Positions 17,754 to 26,951 are shown, counted from the first letter of the stretch. The stretch is DNA of 49,041 bases from Bacteroidales bacterium (GCA_024401025.1 JAKSLV010000008.1:1-49041); one strand, 5' to 3'. The notes: generated by a model from the letters alone, not told the origin. Program-made: numbers and translations.

Positions 17754-20030
17754 ATGAAGAATAATAATAAAAACATCGCTATACTCATCGTATCGTTGCT
17801 AACGGTATACAGCCTGTTGGCCGCATATTTTGTGCACGACGATTACGTGTTTAATCTGGACAAGACCATAAAGACATCCGACTCGTACTGCAAAAACAAG
17901 TCGGAGCAGATATCAGCTCACATCAACAGCTATGTAAGCACGGCCAACACCATTGCCGAGATGCTGTCGTCGGCCAAGGAAAAGTATGGTTTTTCTATGA
18001 TGCCTTTCTGCGAGCAGAGCCTCAAGAACATCTGCATCAGCAATCCAGAGATAGCATCAGTTACCGTTACTTGGGAATACTCGCAGGTGAATCCCGAATG
18101 GATAAAGCCCGTTGGACGTCTGGCCATGAAGGCCTATATGATAGACGGCATGCCCAAGATAGAGCGCGACACTGTGGATCTGGAGGGCGAGTATGTGTCG
18201 GAATCATACTATCAGATGAAGAACGGCACAGTGCACACGCTGTTTACCAGCCCCGAGCAGGTGGCTGCCGACTACTTGTCGCAAAACGGTGCGGTTCAGC
18301 TGTACACAATAGCCACAAGAATACTCCTGAACGGCGACTACATTGGTATGGTAACTCTGGAGCTTCCGCTCAAGGATATAGACCTGATACTTCAGGATAT
18401 GCCGCTTGACTACGCCGGCAAGCCTTTCCTGGTGGCCAGCGACGGCAAGATTTATTGCCACTACGACAACGAGGCCAACCGAACAAAGTTTTTCGACAAT
18501 TATTCGCAGATAGAGCGCAACGACGAGATTGCCCAGGTACTCAACGAGGGCGTGATAGGAAGCACCAACTACGTGGACGAGAAACGCGACGACGCCAAAT
18601 CGCACCTTACTCTTATCCCCATCGTGGTAAAGGACAGCGGAAAGCCATGGACCCTGGTATCAGAGATTTACTTTGGACGCATCGTAAACCAGTCTATAAG
18701 AAAGGTGGTGCCATTCTTCATCCTCTCTTTCCTGGGACTGATGATGATGGTATTCGTTACAGTGCAGTTTGCCAGAAAATCCACCAACCCAATGCAGAGG
18801 GTTATCACAGTGCTCCAGCAGATCGACAAGGGAGAGCACGACAAGGTGGAGCATCTGGAATCTGGCGACGACGAGGTAAACCACTTCTATCAGGCCGTAA
18901 ACCAGCTGGCTCAGCGTACACTCAGGACCACCGAGTTTGCCCGAAGCATCGGTACCGGAAACCTGAACATACAATACGACGTGGAGAACCCCAACGCTCT
19001 CGACCTCGCACTTCTGGAGATGCAGAAAAACCTGCGTCACGCCCAGCAGGAAGAGGAAAACCGTAAGCAGGAAAACGAGAAACTCTCGTGGTCGCAGAAC
19101 GGTTTGGCCCAGCTTGGCGAGTATCTGCGTATGAACAACGTGGACATCACGGAATTCGCATTCAACGTTATCAGCTTCCTCGTAAAATACGTGAAGGCCC
19201 TTCAGGGAGGCATCTTCATATCGGAGGAGCAGGACGGTCAGAAATACCTGAGCCTGAAGGCCGCATACGCCTTCGACCGCAAGAAACAGCTGGAGAGCCG
19301 TGTGGAATTCGGCGAGAGCCTTGTGGGACGCTGCGCGATAGAGGGCAAGTACATATTCCTTACCGATGTGCCCGACGGATACCTTTATATTACATCAGGC
19401 CTGGGAGAAAACAAGCCTCAGTGCATACTGTTGGTTCCGCTTAAGTTCGAGGACGAGGTGCATGGAGTTATCGAGATAGCGTCGCTGAACATGATAGAGC
19501 AGTATCAGATAGAGTTTTTCAACAATGTGGCCGAGCGTATCGCATCTTCCATCAGCAACATCAAGAAAAACATCAATACAGCCGAGCTCCTCAACAAGTT
19601 CCGTACTCAGAGCGACGAGCTTGCATTCCGCGAGAGCGAGATAGAGAAGTCGGTGCAGTCGATAGAATCCAGCAAGGCAAGCCTCGAGAAGCAGAACTTC
19701 GAAAACGAGGTGATCCTCGACGTTCTCAGCAAGTCATGTATCATTACCCAGTACGACGTGCTAGGCGTGGTTCGCGACCTCCGCGACAATTTCCTGGACG
19801 AGACCGGATACAAGATGTCGGATATCCTGGGCCACAACCTCAAGGAGATTCTGGCTCTCACAAAGAACGACATGGACAATTTCGACAAGTTCTGGAACGA
19901 CATCATACAGGGCAAGAGCAAGAGCCGAAAGTTTACCCGCGGCGACAGGTTGTTTAAGGAGACTTTCACACTTATAAAGGATGCCGACGGATATCCTAGC
20001 AAGGTGATAAGCGTGGCTATTCCCAAATAG
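17754..20030 (+). CDS. Membrane sensor: dCache, HAMP-like, GAF and PAS, no output domain
   Basis: A 758-residue membrane sensor. TM1 is at residues 7-26, a periplasmic double-Cache-like domain spans ~35-300 (TRILLNGDYIGMVTLELPL, FLVASDGKIYCHYD), and TM2 is ~313-336 (VVPFFILSFLGLMMMVFVTV). A HAMP-like segment comes next (MQRVITVLQQIDKGEHDKVE), then coiled coil, a GAF domain ~455-600 (SLVGRCAIEGKYIFLTDVP, ILLVPLKFEDEVHGVIEIAS), a second coiled coil, and a PAS fold ~655-755 ending six residues before the stop. There is no HisKA/HATPase, GGDEF, cyclase, phosphatase or methyl-accepting domain. It must signal by contact with a partner, or a separate kinase reads it. It is monocistronic. Confidence 0.82.
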   Translation: MKNNNKNIAILIVSLLTVYSLLAAYFVHDDYVFNLDKTIKTSDSYCKNKSEQISAHINSYVSTANTIAEMLSSAKEKYGFSMMPFCEQSLKNICISNPEIASVTVTWEYSQVNPEWIKPVGRLAMKAYMIDGMPKIERDTVDLEGEYVSESYYQMKNGTVHTLFTSPEQVAADYLSQNGAVQLYTIATRILLNGDYIGMVTLELPLKDIDLILQDMPLDYAGKPFLVASDGKIYCHYDNEANRTKFFDNYSQIERNDEIAQVLNEGVIGSTNYVDEKRDDAKSHLTLIPIVVKDSGKPWTLVSEIYFGRIVNQSIRKVVPFFILSFLGLMMMVFVTVQFARKSTNPMQRVITVLQQIDKGEHDKVEHLESGDDEVNHFYQAVNQLAQRTLRTTEFARSIGTGNLNIQYDVENPNALDLALLEMQKNLRHAQQEEENRKQENEKLSWSQNGLAQLGEYLRMNNVDITEFAFNVISFLVKYVKALQGGIFISEEQDGQKYLSLKAAYAFDRKKQLESRVEFGESLVGRCAIEGKYIFLTDVPDGYLYITSGLGENKPQCILLVPLKFEDEVHGVIEIASLNMIEQYQIEFFNNVAERIASSISNIKKNINTAELLNKFRTQSDELAFRESEIEKSVQSIESSKASLEKQNFENEVILDVLSKSCIITQYDVLGVVRDLRDNFLDETGYKMSDILGHNLKEILALTKNDMDNFDKFWNDIIQGKSKSRKFTRGDRLFKETFTLIKDADGYPSKVISVAIPK

Positions 20031-20185
20031 TGTGATGTTTTGCTGATGCCGGAGCATTGTTTTTTGCAAAAAAATAAAATTTTTTGCATATAATAATGTT
20101 TTGATTATCAGAACGATAATTAATTTTTTGCAAATTTAACAAAATCTTTATCTCAATTATTCTTTCTAATTTGGAGATAAATGCT

Positions 20186-20193
20186 TAATTTTG
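20186..20193 (+). promoter_or_regulatory. -7 element of the yceD-rpmF transcript
   Basis: TAATTTTG matches TAnnTTTG, 20 nt upstream of the yceD ATG. A TTTG at 20170-20173 is only 12 nt upstream, so the -33 box is unclear. Confidence 0.5.
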
Positions 20194-20213
20194 CACATTT
20201 TCAGTAGGAAACC

Positions 20214-20930
20214 ATGTCAACAAAGGGACTTGATTACATAATAGACTACAAGAGTCTGGAGTCTGGAACATACGAGGTTGATTATCATCTGGATAAGGAA
20301 TTCTTCGAGCTGTTTCCCGAGCCTCTTGTGGAAGATGGCAGCGTGGATGTCCACGTTGTTTTCAAGGTGTCGCTCGCAGCATTGCAGTTCCATTTCGATA
20401 TTCAGGGCACTCTGGATGTGGAATGTGACCGTTGCCTCGAGCACTTTGATATGCCTATAGAGGGCAGTTATGATATGGTGGCCAAGATAGGGGACGAGGC
20501 CACTCCCGAGGAGGAGAACGATGATTTTATCACCATATCTTCCAAGGACAGCGAAATCGACCTCAGCAAGCATCTCTACGAGTTTGTGATGCTTAGCCTG
20601 CCGCCTCAGAGGGTGCATCCCGACGACGAGGATGGCAATTCCACATGCAACCCCGATATGCTGGACCGTTTCTATGTTCAGGATACCGACGATGATGATA
20701 TCGACGAGTTGCTGGAGGGTTTCGACGATGATGACGAGGACTTTTTTGACGACGGCGATGATGACGACCTCTACGACGAGGAAGCGGATGCCGACGCAGA
20801 AACCGAGCATCAGGATGGCGAAGATGATGTTTTTGATGGTATGGAGATGGAGACCATCGAGCAGAAGCTTGCCAAGAACCCAAACTGGGAAAAACTGAAA
20901 TCATTACTAAATAAAGATATAAACAAATAA
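20214..20930 (+). CDS. yceD: YceD/DUF177 family protein with an acidic insert
   Basis: A 238-residue protein of the YceD (DUF177) family, conserved upstream of rpmF and linked to 23S rRNA and ribosome assembly. The conserved cysteine motif VECDRCLEHFDMPI lies near residues 70-83. Between about residues 155 and 208 sits a long run of Asp and Glu with almost no other residues, which makes the protein much longer than typical ~170-residue members. The C-terminal block PNWEKLKSLL is the normal family ending. The acidic stretch could bind basic ribosomal proteins such as L32, encoded 21 nt downstream (inference). Confidence 0.88.
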   Translation: MSTKGLDYIIDYKSLESGTYEVDYHLDKEFFELFPEPLVEDGSVDVHVVFKVSLAALQFHFDIQGTLDVECDRCLEHFDMPIEGSYDMVAKIGDEATPEEENDDFITISSKDSEIDLSKHLYEFVMLSLPPQRVHPDDEDGNSTCNPDMLDRFYVQDTDDDDIDELLEGFDDDDEDFFDDGDDDDLYDEEADADAETEHQDGEDDVFDGMEMETIEQKLAKNPNWEKLKSLLNKDINK

Positions 20931-20951
20931 TTTTTAAAACAATTAAGTAAA

Positions 20952-21140
20952 ATGGCAAATCCAAGAAGTCGTCACTCTAAGACAAGAAGAGACAAGAGAA
21001 GAACACATTATAAGGCAACCGCTCCTACACTTACAAAGTGCAGCAACTGCGGTGCTACTGTACAGATGCACTGCGTTTGTCCAGAGTGTGGTTACTACCG
21101 TGGTCAGCAGGCTATCGCCACAGAGGCTGCTGCTGAATAA
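20952..21140 (+). CDS. rpmF: 50S ribosomal protein L32
   Basis: A 62-residue L32. It starts with MANPRSRHSKTRRDKRR, the usual basic N-terminus, and carries a four-cysteine zinc ribbon, CSNCGATVQMHCVCPECGYY. Placement just after yceD is the standard bacterial order. It is followed by a terminator-like hairpin before fabH. Confidence 0.97.
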   Translation: MANPRSRHSKTRRDKRRTHYKATAPTLTKCSNCGATVQMHCVCPECGYYRGQQAIATEAAAE

Positions 21141-21167
21141 TTTGGGGTAGAGCAATCTAGAAAATGA

Positions 21168-21240
21168 GACAGATGAGATTAAGCTGCGCATACAACTTAT
21201 AGCGATTTTCCGTCGGCTTTAGCTCATTTGTCTTTTTTTT
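21168..21240 (+). terminator. Terminator or attenuator between rpmF and fabH
   Basis: A 10-bp stem (21168-21177 with 21223-21232, one G-T pair) with a further inner AAGC/GCTT helix, followed immediately by eight T residues. It lies in the middle of an otherwise conserved yceD-rpmF-fabH order and would reduce read-through from ribosomal-protein to lipid-synthesis genes. Confidence 0.75.
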
Positions 21241-21308
21241 GTATGTAACTTTCATTTTCTTCTTTTTTTTGCAACTTATTTTATAGAAGACAATTATTAT
21301 CTATCAGA

Positions 21309-22307
21309 ATGAATAATATTAACGCAGTAATCACTGGCGTTGGAATGTATGTTCCTGAGGACCGACTCACCAATGATGATCTGTCGAAGATGGTGGATAC
21401 CAACGACGAATGGATCATGAGCCACATGGGAATCAAGGAGCGCCGCATTCTCAAGGACAAGGACAAAGCTTCGGCTTTTCTTGGAGCTCAGGCTATCAAG
21501 AACCTGCTTGAGAAAACCGGAACCAACCCAGACGAGATAGACCTGGTGATATGTGCAACTGTAGCTCCAGACTATTTCTTCCCAGCCACAGGTCCTCAGA
21601 TCTGTGAGCAGGCCGGTCTTACCAACGCATACGCATTTGATGTGCATGCTGCTTGTTCCGGTTTCATATACGCGCTTACCACCGCCTCCAAGTTCATAAA
21701 GGCAGGCACCGAGAAAAAGGTTATCGTGGTGGGTGCAGAGAAGATGTCGTCGATTGTGGATTATACCGACCGCACCACATGCCCTATTTTCGGAGATGGC
21801 GCTGCCGCAGTATTGCTGGAGGCCACCGAGGAGAATGTGGGAGTTATGGATTATATACTCCGCAGCGATGCCGTAGGCGTAAAGCATCTCCGCATGAAGG
21901 CCGGCGGATCTTTGAGGCCAGCATCAGTGGAGACAGTACAGAACCACGAGCACTTTATCTATCAGGAGGGACAGCCAGTATTCAAGTACGCTGTTACCCG
22001 CATGGCTGATGTTTCTGCCGAGATAATGGAGCGCAACGGACTCAAGGCCGATGACGTGGCTTATCTGGTACCTCATCAGGCCAACCTCCGTATCATCGAC
22101 GCCACAGCGCGCCGCATGGAGCTGGATCCATCCAAGGTGATGATAAACATCCAGAAATACGGAAACACTACCGCTGCCACTATTCCGCTCTGCCTCTGCG
22201 AGTGGGAGAAGCAGCTAAAGAAAGGTGACAATCTTATCCTCGCTGCCTTTGGCGCGGGCTTCACTTGGGGCTCCGTTTGGCTTAAGTGGGGTTACGATAG
22301 CAAATAA
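21309..22307 (+). CDS. fabH: 3-oxoacyl-ACP synthase III (KAS III)
   Basis: A 332-residue ketoacyl-ACP synthase III that condenses acyl-CoA with malonyl-ACP to start fatty acid synthesis. The triad is visible: Cys116 in [11 protein letters not shown], His in [11 protein letters not shown], and Asn in [12 protein letters not shown]. The N-terminal [14 protein letters not shown] and [13 protein letters not shown] match the family. A plsX gene often sits between rpmF and fabH in other phyla; none is present here. It is followed by an octamer-repeat array and then accB. Confidence 0.96.
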   Translation: MNNINAVITGVGMYVPEDRLTNDDLSKMVDTNDEWIMSHMGIKERRILKDKDKASAFLGAQAIKNLLEKTGTNPDEIDLVICATVAPDYFFPATGPQICEQAGLTNAYAFDVHAACSGFIYALTTASKFIKAGTEKKVIVVGAEKMSSIVDYTDRTTCPIFGDGAAAVLLEATEENVGVMDYILRSDAVGVKHLRMKAGGSLRPASVETVQNHEHFIYQEGQPVFKYAVTRMADVSAEIMERNGLKADDVAYLVPHQANLRIIDATARRMELDPSKVMINIQKYGNTTAATIPLCLCEWEKQLKKGDNLILAAFGAGFTWGSVWLKWGYDSK

Positions 22308-22312
22308 GTAAC

Positions 22313-22402
22313 AATAAAAGAATAAATGAATGAAAGAATAAATGCCTTCCTGATGCGAACTCGTTTATTCGTTTATTCATTTATTCATTAATTCATTTAT
22401 TT
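22313..22402 (+). repeat. Octamer (8-nt period) repeat array between fabH and accB
   Basis: The right half (22361-22402) consists of five consecutive 8-nt units of the form TCGTTTAT/TCATTTAT. The left half (22313-22344) is made of the complementary motif. A perfect 12-bp inverted repeat (22320-22331 with 22375-22386) lets the whole fold into a hairpin. It fills nearly the complete fabH-accB gap. Confidence 0.8.
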
Positions 22403-22411
22403 AAAAACATT

Positions 22412-22924
22412 ATGGCAAATTTAAAGGAAATACAGGATTTTATCAGAGCCGTGTCAAAAATCGGAATCTCTGAGGTTGATGTACAGACCGACGACTTGAA
22501 ATTGAATGTAAAATTCCCTGCCGGCGAGGTTATCGCTCCTGCAGTTAGCGAGGGCTTCCAGATGCCTGCCTATCAGATGCCTGTTATGTCGGGCATGTCT
22601 CAGCAGATGGGTACACCTGTTCAGGCTGCTGCCACCACCACAACTCCTATCGAGTATCGTCAGGAGGCCAAGGAAGACGACAAGAAGTATCTTACTATCA
22701 AGTCGCCCATGGTTGGTACTTTCTACCGCCGCCCTGCTCCAGACAAGCCTATCTACGTAAACGTAGGCGACGAGATCACCAAGGAGAAGACCGTATGCGT
22801 TATAGAGGCTATGAAGCTTTTCAACGAGATCGAGGCCGGTGTTGCCGGTAAGATCGTAAAGATCCTTGTTGAAGACGCTACTCCTGTGGAGTTTGATCAG
22901 CCACTCTTCCTTGTGGAGCCCTAA
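22412..22924 (+). CDS. accB: Biotin carboxyl carrier protein of acetyl-CoA carboxylase
   Basis: A 170-residue BCCP. The N-terminal MANLKEIQDFIRAVSK is the usual start, a Pro/Ala/Gln-rich linker covers ~60-95, and the C-terminal biotinyl domain carries the lysine in VIEAMKLFNEIEAG. It carries carboxybiotin between the biotin carboxylase and the carboxyltransferase. The biotin carboxylase gene follows 38 nt later. The accA and accD genes are not in the window. Confidence 0.95.
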   Translation: MANLKEIQDFIRAVSKIGISEVDVQTDDLKLNVKFPAGEVIAPAVSEGFQMPAYQMPVMSGMSQQMGTPVQAAATTTTPIEYRQEAKEDDKKYLTIKSPMVGTFYRRPAPDKPIYVNVGDEITKEKTVCVIEAMKLFNEIEAGVAGKIVKILVEDATPVEFDQPLFLVEP

Positions 22925-22962
22925 TCATTTTTTTGATTTCTGATTTTTGAATTACAACATTC

Positions 22963-24309
22963 ATGTTCAAGAAAATATTAATCGCAAACCGTGGAGAGAT
23001 TGCTCTCCGCATCATCCGCACTTGCAAGGAGATGGGTATCAAGACTGTGGCTGTGTATTCCACCGCCGACCGCGATTCTCTCCATGTAAGGTTCGCCGAC
23101 GAGGCTGTATGCATTGGCCCTGCGCCCAGCACACAGTCTTATCTCAACATTCCTGCCCTGATATCCGTGGCAGAGTTGACTAATGCTGACGCTATCCATC
23201 CTGGCTACGGTTTCCTATCTGAGAATGCCAAGTTCTGCCGCATCTGCACAGAGCACGGCATCAAGTTCATCGGCCCTACCGAGGAGCACATCAACAAGAT
23301 GGGTGACAAGGCTACTGCCCGTCAGACCATGATTGCCAACAATGTGCCTGTTACCCCTGGTACCGACGGCGTTTTGGCCACTGTGGAGGACGGTATCCGC
23401 GAGGCCAACCGTATCGGCTACCCTGTAATGCTGAAGGCTACAGCAGGTGGCGGCGGCAAGGGTATGCGCATCATCCGCAACGATCAGGAGTTTCCTGAGC
23501 TTTGGGATCAGGCCAAGCAGGAGGCTAAGTTCTTTGCCAACGACGATGTTTACCTTGAGAAATACATCGAGGAACCTCATCATATTGAGATTCAGATTGC
23601 CGGCGACCAGTTCGGCAATGTATGCCACCTCTCGGAGCGTGACTGCTCTATCCAGCGCCGTCATCAGAAGCTCTTGGAGGAGACTCCTTCGCCTTTCATG
23701 ACCGAGGAGCTCCGTCACAAGATGGGTGAGGCCGCCTGCCGCGCCGCACGTGCCATCAAATATGAGGGCGTAGGTACTTGCGAGTTCCTTGTTGACAAGA
23801 ACCGCAATTTCTACTTCATGGAGATGAATACCCGTATCCAGGTGGAGCACGGTATCACCGAGGAGGTTACAAACCTCGACCTCATAAAGGAGCAGATAAA
23901 GATTGCTGCCGGCTATAAGATTGCCCAGCGCGACTACTATCCACAGGCTCACGCCATAGAGTGCCGTATCAACGCCGAGGATCCATTCGCAAACTTCCGT
24001 CCATGTCCAGGCCAGATTACAGGTCTTCACCTGCCTGGCGGCAACGGCATCCGCGTGGATACTCATGTTTACACCGGCTACAAGATTCCTTCGCAGTACG
24101 ATTCTATGATTGTGAAGCTCGTGGCAGTGGCTCAGACACGTCAGGAGGCCATCGACAAGATGCGCCGTGCCTTGGACGAGCTCGTTATCGAGGGCGTGAA
24201 GACCACAGCGCCTTTCCACCAGCAGCTTATGGAGGATCCCAACTTCCGCGAGGGTAATTACACCACCAAGTTCATGGAGGACTTCGTAATTAAGAATCCT
24301 GAGGAGTAA
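22963..24309 (+). CDS. accC: Biotin carboxylase subunit
   Basis: A 448-residue biotin carboxylase (ATP-grasp). It starts [20 protein letters not shown], has the glycine-rich loop [13 protein letters not shown], and the catalytic-region motifs [16 protein letters not shown] and [18 protein letters not shown]. It carboxylates biotin on the upstream AccB using bicarbonate and ATP. Length is that of single-domain AccC. A strong terminator ends the fabH-accB-accC group. Confidence 0.96.
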   Translation: MFKKILIANRGEIALRIIRTCKEMGIKTVAVYSTADRDSLHVRFADEAVCIGPAPSTQSYLNIPALISVAELTNADAIHPGYGFLSENAKFCRICTEHGIKFIGPTEEHINKMGDKATARQTMIANNVPVTPGTDGVLATVEDGIREANRIGYPVMLKATAGGGGKGMRIIRNDQEFPELWDQAKQEAKFFANDDVYLEKYIEEPHHIEIQIAGDQFGNVCHLSERDCSIQRRHQKLLEETPSPFMTEELRHKMGEAACRAARAIKYEGVGTCEFLVDKNRNFYFMEMNTRIQVEHGITEEVTNLDLIKEQIKIAAGYKIAQRDYYPQAHAIECRINAEDPFANFRPCPGQITGLHLPGGNGIRVDTHVYTGYKIPSQYDSMIVKLVAVAQTRQEAIDKMRRALDELVIEGVKTTAPFHQQLMEDPNFREGNYTTKFMEDFVIKNPEE

Positions 24310-24330
24310 AATTCTTTTACGTTAGCATAT

Positions 24331-24371
24331 AAAAATCCGAATAGAATTTATGGTCTATTCGGATTTTTTTT
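24331..24371 (+). terminator. Terminator of the accBC transcript
   Basis: A perfect 15-bp inverted repeat (24331-24345 with 24354-24368) that ends in an eight-T run; the A run at the start of the left arm also allows it to work leftward for the GH5 gene. Confidence 0.93.
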
Positions 24372-24386
24372 GTTTATATGGTTTTT

Positions 24387-24406
24387 AGACGCACGTCCGT
24401 GCGTCT
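24387..24406. repeat. REP-like perfect palindrome
   Basis: Two perfect 9-bp arms (AGACGCACG and CGTGCGTCT) around a 2-nt centre, followed by CTAC. It lies between the accC terminator and the 3' end of the GH5 gene. The form is like the dispersed GTAGAGACGCAC-type palindromes I have seen in other Bacteroidetes and cyanobacterial genomes; only one copy is in this window. Confidence 0.6.
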
Positions 24407-24429
24407 CTACAAGCGTAAAATTCCCCTTT

Positions 24430-25581
24430 TTATTTCCTGAACACTGCCTTCCAGAAGTCCTTGTCGGCGGGCTTGGTCCATGTGGAATCCAGTACGCCGA
24501 AGGTCTCTATGTTGCCACGTACGCGGTTGTAGCCCGACGACATTGTGCCGTTGAGCGGCCAGTATGCCCATGAGGCGTCGCTCTGACGGAGGTATTGCGC
24601 CATCATGCCGGGATAGGCGTAGCGGTCGGGATTGCAGGGCTTGCCGTTGGAATCGTGGGGCTGAAGGCATCCGCCCCATTCGCTGATGTATACAGGCGCT
24701 ATGTTCTGTTCAAGCAGGAAATGCCAGCGCGGGCGCACCGAGGCGAAGAACTGCTGATAATTCTGAAGCTGCTCCATATTGTGGTTCCATGGGTAATCGT
24801 GAACCACATATACAAGCTTGTTTGGCACAGAGAATCTTACGGGACGGAATGCCACGTAGCTGAGGTCGCACTGATAGTCGATGCCGCCCACCATCACCAG
24901 GATGTCGGGGTTTACGGCCAATATCATCTCGCCACAGCGTGATGCGGCGTAATGCCAGTCGGTATCAGGGTTTCCGCTGCCCCAGGTAGGAGAGAGGTTC
25001 AGGATACCGTCTTTGCGGATTTCGTTCCTGAGCTCGGCGCCCACCACGAATTTGCGGTCCTTGTATCTCTCCACCATGAATCTCCAGTGCTTGAAGAAAA
25101 CCTCCTCGCTGTATTCCTTGGTGTGCCAGAGGCCGTCGCCGTGGTCGTAGTCGCAGCACCAGTCGCCCTTGCCGCGGTGACAGTCGAGGATTACCATGAT
25201 CTCGTGTTTGCCGCAGAGGTCGATGAGGATGTCCATGATCTCGAGGGCTGTCTTGCCTTTAAGTTGAGGATTGGCTGTAAGATACTGATCCTGAACCACT
25301 GGATTGCGGTCGATGAGCTCACTGCAGAATGGCAGTCGCATGGAGTTGAAGCCCGTTTTCTTCATCAGTTTCACGATGTTTTCCATAGGCTGGATGTCGA
25401 GGCCGCCCACTACCAACTCGCCCGATTCAGCTCCAAACCAGTTTACGGACTGAAGCTTCACTGTCTTGCCGTTGGCATCCACGATTTTTGCGCCGTCGGT
25501 TCTGAGGGGAAACGCCGGAAACTGCGCGAATGTGATGGCCGTAAGCATCAGGGCCACCGTTAATAAAAATACACGTTTCAT
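24430..25581 (-). CDS. Secreted glycoside hydrolase family 5 (cellulase/glucanase-like)
   Basis: A 383-residue exported enzyme with an N-terminal Sec signal (VFLLTVALMLTAITFAQ). The TIM-barrel motifs fit GH5: KLQSVNWFGAESG, TGFNSMRLPFCSELI, and VVGAELRNEI, whose Asn-Glu is the acid/base. It also has MVGGIDYQ, YVVHDYPWN (His-Asp-Tyr), and the nucleophile Glu in VYISEWGG. Likely substrates are beta-1,4-glucans or related polysaccharides; the exact specificity cannot be read from sequence. There is no lipobox, no carbohydrate-binding module and no T9SS C-terminal domain, so it is probably periplasmic or otherwise released. It is a lone gene, not part of a polysaccharide utilization locus. Confidence 0.85.
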   Translation of the reverse strand: MKRVFLLTVALMLTAITFAQFPAFPLRTDGAKIVDANGKTVKLQSVNWFGAESGELVVGGLDIQPMENIVKLMKKTGFNSMRLPFCSELIDRNPVVQDQYLTANPQLKGKTALEIMDILIDLCGKHEIMVILDCHRGKGDWCCDYDHGDGLWHTKEYSEEVFFKHWRFMVERYKDRKFVVGAELRNEIRKDGILNLSPTWGSGNPDTDWHYAASRCGEMILAVNPDILVMVGGIDYQCDLSYVAFRPVRFSVPNKLVYVVHDYPWNHNMEQLQNYQQFFASVRPRWHFLLEQNIAPVYISEWGGCLQPHDSNGKPCNPDRYAYPGMMAQYLRQSDASWAYWPLNGTMSSGYNRVRGNIETFGVLDSTWTKPADKDFWKAVFRK

Positions 25582-25605
25582 AAAAATTTAGTTTTGAGAT
25601 GTTAA

Positions 25606-25651
25606 TGAAAAAGGGTTTCAACCCTGTGCGATGTGTAGGATTGAAACCCTT
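25606..25651 (-). terminator. Terminator after pyrF (minus strand)
   Basis: An 11-bp perfect stem (25611-25621 with 25641-25651) lies 23 nt past the pyrF stop; read leftward it ends in four to five T residues. It separates pyrF from the GH5 gene. Confidence 0.75.
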
Positions 25652-25674
25652 GGTGAAAATTATCTTTGCTTTTC

Positions 25675-26505
25675 TTATTTCTTGCAGGTATCGAGCAATG
25701 TGGCCATCTGCTGCTGAAGTTCCTTGGCCTTCTCGCTGGCTACCTTGGCGAAGTCCTCACCGTTGGATGCGTAGATTATTCCGCGTGAAGAGTTCACAAG
25801 AAGTCCGCAATTCTCGTTCATACCGTACTTGGCAACTTCCTCGAGGCTTCCGCCCTGTGCGCCAACTCCGGGTACAAGCAGGAAGTTCTTTGGGGCAATC
25901 TTCCTGATGCCCTCGAACTTGTCGGCCTTGGTGGCACCGCAAACATACATTATGTTCTGCTCGGAGCCCCACTGCTGACCGTATTTGAGGGTCTTCTCGT
26001 AGATGAGCTCGTTGGTATCAGCATCCTTTACGTACTGATAGTCGGCTGCTGATGGATTTGATGTGAGCGCGAGGATTATCGACCACTTGCCCTCGTACTC
26101 GAGGAATGGAGCCACCGAATCCTTGCCCATGTATGGGGCGAGAGTTACGGCGTCGAAAGGCATCTCCTGGAAGAAAGCCTTTGCGTACATCTTGCAAGTG
26201 TTGCCGATGTCGCCACGCTTGCAGTCGGCGATGAGGAAAATCTCAGGGTATTTCTCCTTGATGTATTTTGCGGTTTTATCGAGCGCCATCCAGCCCTTGA
26301 TGCCCAACGACTCATAGAAGGCGGTGTTTGGCTTGTAAGCCACTGTATAAGGCGCTGTGGCGTCAATTATTGCCTTGTTGAAGGCGAATATTGGGTCTTC
26401 CTCGCTCAGGAGGTGCTGTGGTATCTTGTTGATATCAGTATCCAGACCTACGCAGAGGAAGGATTTTTTCTGCTGGATCTGTGCGGCGATTTCGTTGTAA
26501 TTCAT
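25675..26505 (-). CDS. pyrF: Orotidine 5'-phosphate decarboxylase
   Basis: A 276-residue OMP decarboxylase of the longer group-2 type, which converts OMP to UMP. Visible motifs are [14 protein letters not shown] at the N-terminus, [12 protein letters not shown], the catalytic DxKxxD in [13 protein letters not shown], and the phosphate-binding [12 protein letters not shown] near the C-terminus. The upstream gap holds an octamer array whose first unit touches the start codon. In related genomes pyrF commonly follows prfA and purM; here a four-helix gene separates them. Confidence 0.95.
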   Translation of the reverse strand: MNYNEIAAQIQQKKSFLCVGLDTDINKIPQHLLSEEDPIFAFNKAIIDATAPYTVAYKPNTAFYESLGIKGWMALDKTAKYIKEKYPEIFLIADCKRGDIGNTCKMYAKAFFQEMPFDAVTLAPYMGKDSVAPFLEYEGKWSIILALTSNPSAADYQYVKDADTNELIYEKTLKYGQQWGSEQNIMYVCGATKADKFEGIRKIAPKNFLLVPGVGAQGGSLEEVAKYGMNENCGLLVNSSRGIIYASNGEDFAKVASEKAKELQQQMATLLDTCKK

Positions 26506-26553
26506 TGTTAAGTGTTGAAATGTTGAAGTGTTGAAATGTTTGAGCGTTTCAAC
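26504..26553 (-). repeat. Octamer array upstream of pyrF
   Basis: Consecutive 8-nt units of GTTGAAAT/GTTGAAGT begin at the pyrF start codon. The 16-bp sequence at 26504-26519 recurs exactly at 26953-26968 on the other side of the four-helix gene. A 7-bp inverted repeat (26530-26536 with 26547-26553) lies at the distal end. Confidence 0.8.
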
Positions 26554-26570
26554 GTATACCTTTTATTAAT

Positions 26571-26951
26571 CTACTCTTGAGAATTTCTTAATGACGATCT
26601 GATATGGACAATCATTTTTAGAATTTCCTCATTTTCTTCATAAAGCGGTTTTAATCTTTTTTCTTCCATTATGCCACTTTCGATGAGTAGTTCTATCCAG
26701 TACATAGATTCGTCTGTTTCCTCAATCACAATACTTATTTTGCTGATGCATTCGTTTTTTGAACGTGCTCGGCAAGCTGCCCTGTAATTTGCTCCAACAG
26801 AAGTCGCAGAGCGTAATAATTGTTTGCCTATTACATATGCCTCTCCTGTTTTGGGAAGGGCTTGATACAATTTTATTACGCGTAGTGCAAAATCCTTTGT
26901 GCGTTTTTTCAGACTTTCTCTATATTGTATTTGTTGGTCTGATAATGGCAT
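26571..26951 (-). CDS. Four-helix-bundle protein (23S rRNA IVS/bAvd-like family)
   Basis: A 126-residue all-helical protein of the four-helix-bundle family first seen inside 23S rRNA intervening sequences (S23/TIGR02436 type). Typical segments are KDFALRVIKLYQALPKT, GKQLLRSATSVGANYRAACR and ETDESMYWIELLIESG. Relatives include the Avd accessory protein of diversity-generating retroelements and orphan genes in repeat-rich intergenic sites. Biochemical role is unknown beyond nucleic-acid binding suggested for Avd. The start MPLSDQQIQYRE at 26951 is chosen; the longer frame to 27020 is translated repeat DNA. It is AT-richer than pyrF and prfA and is bracketed by octamer arrays. Confidence 0.85.
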   Translation of the reverse strand: MPLSDQQIQYRESLKKRTKDFALRVIKLYQALPKTGEAYVIGKQLLRSATSVGANYRAACRARSKNECISKISIVIEETDESMYWIELLIESGIMEEKRLKPLYEENEEILKMIVHIRSSLRNSQE

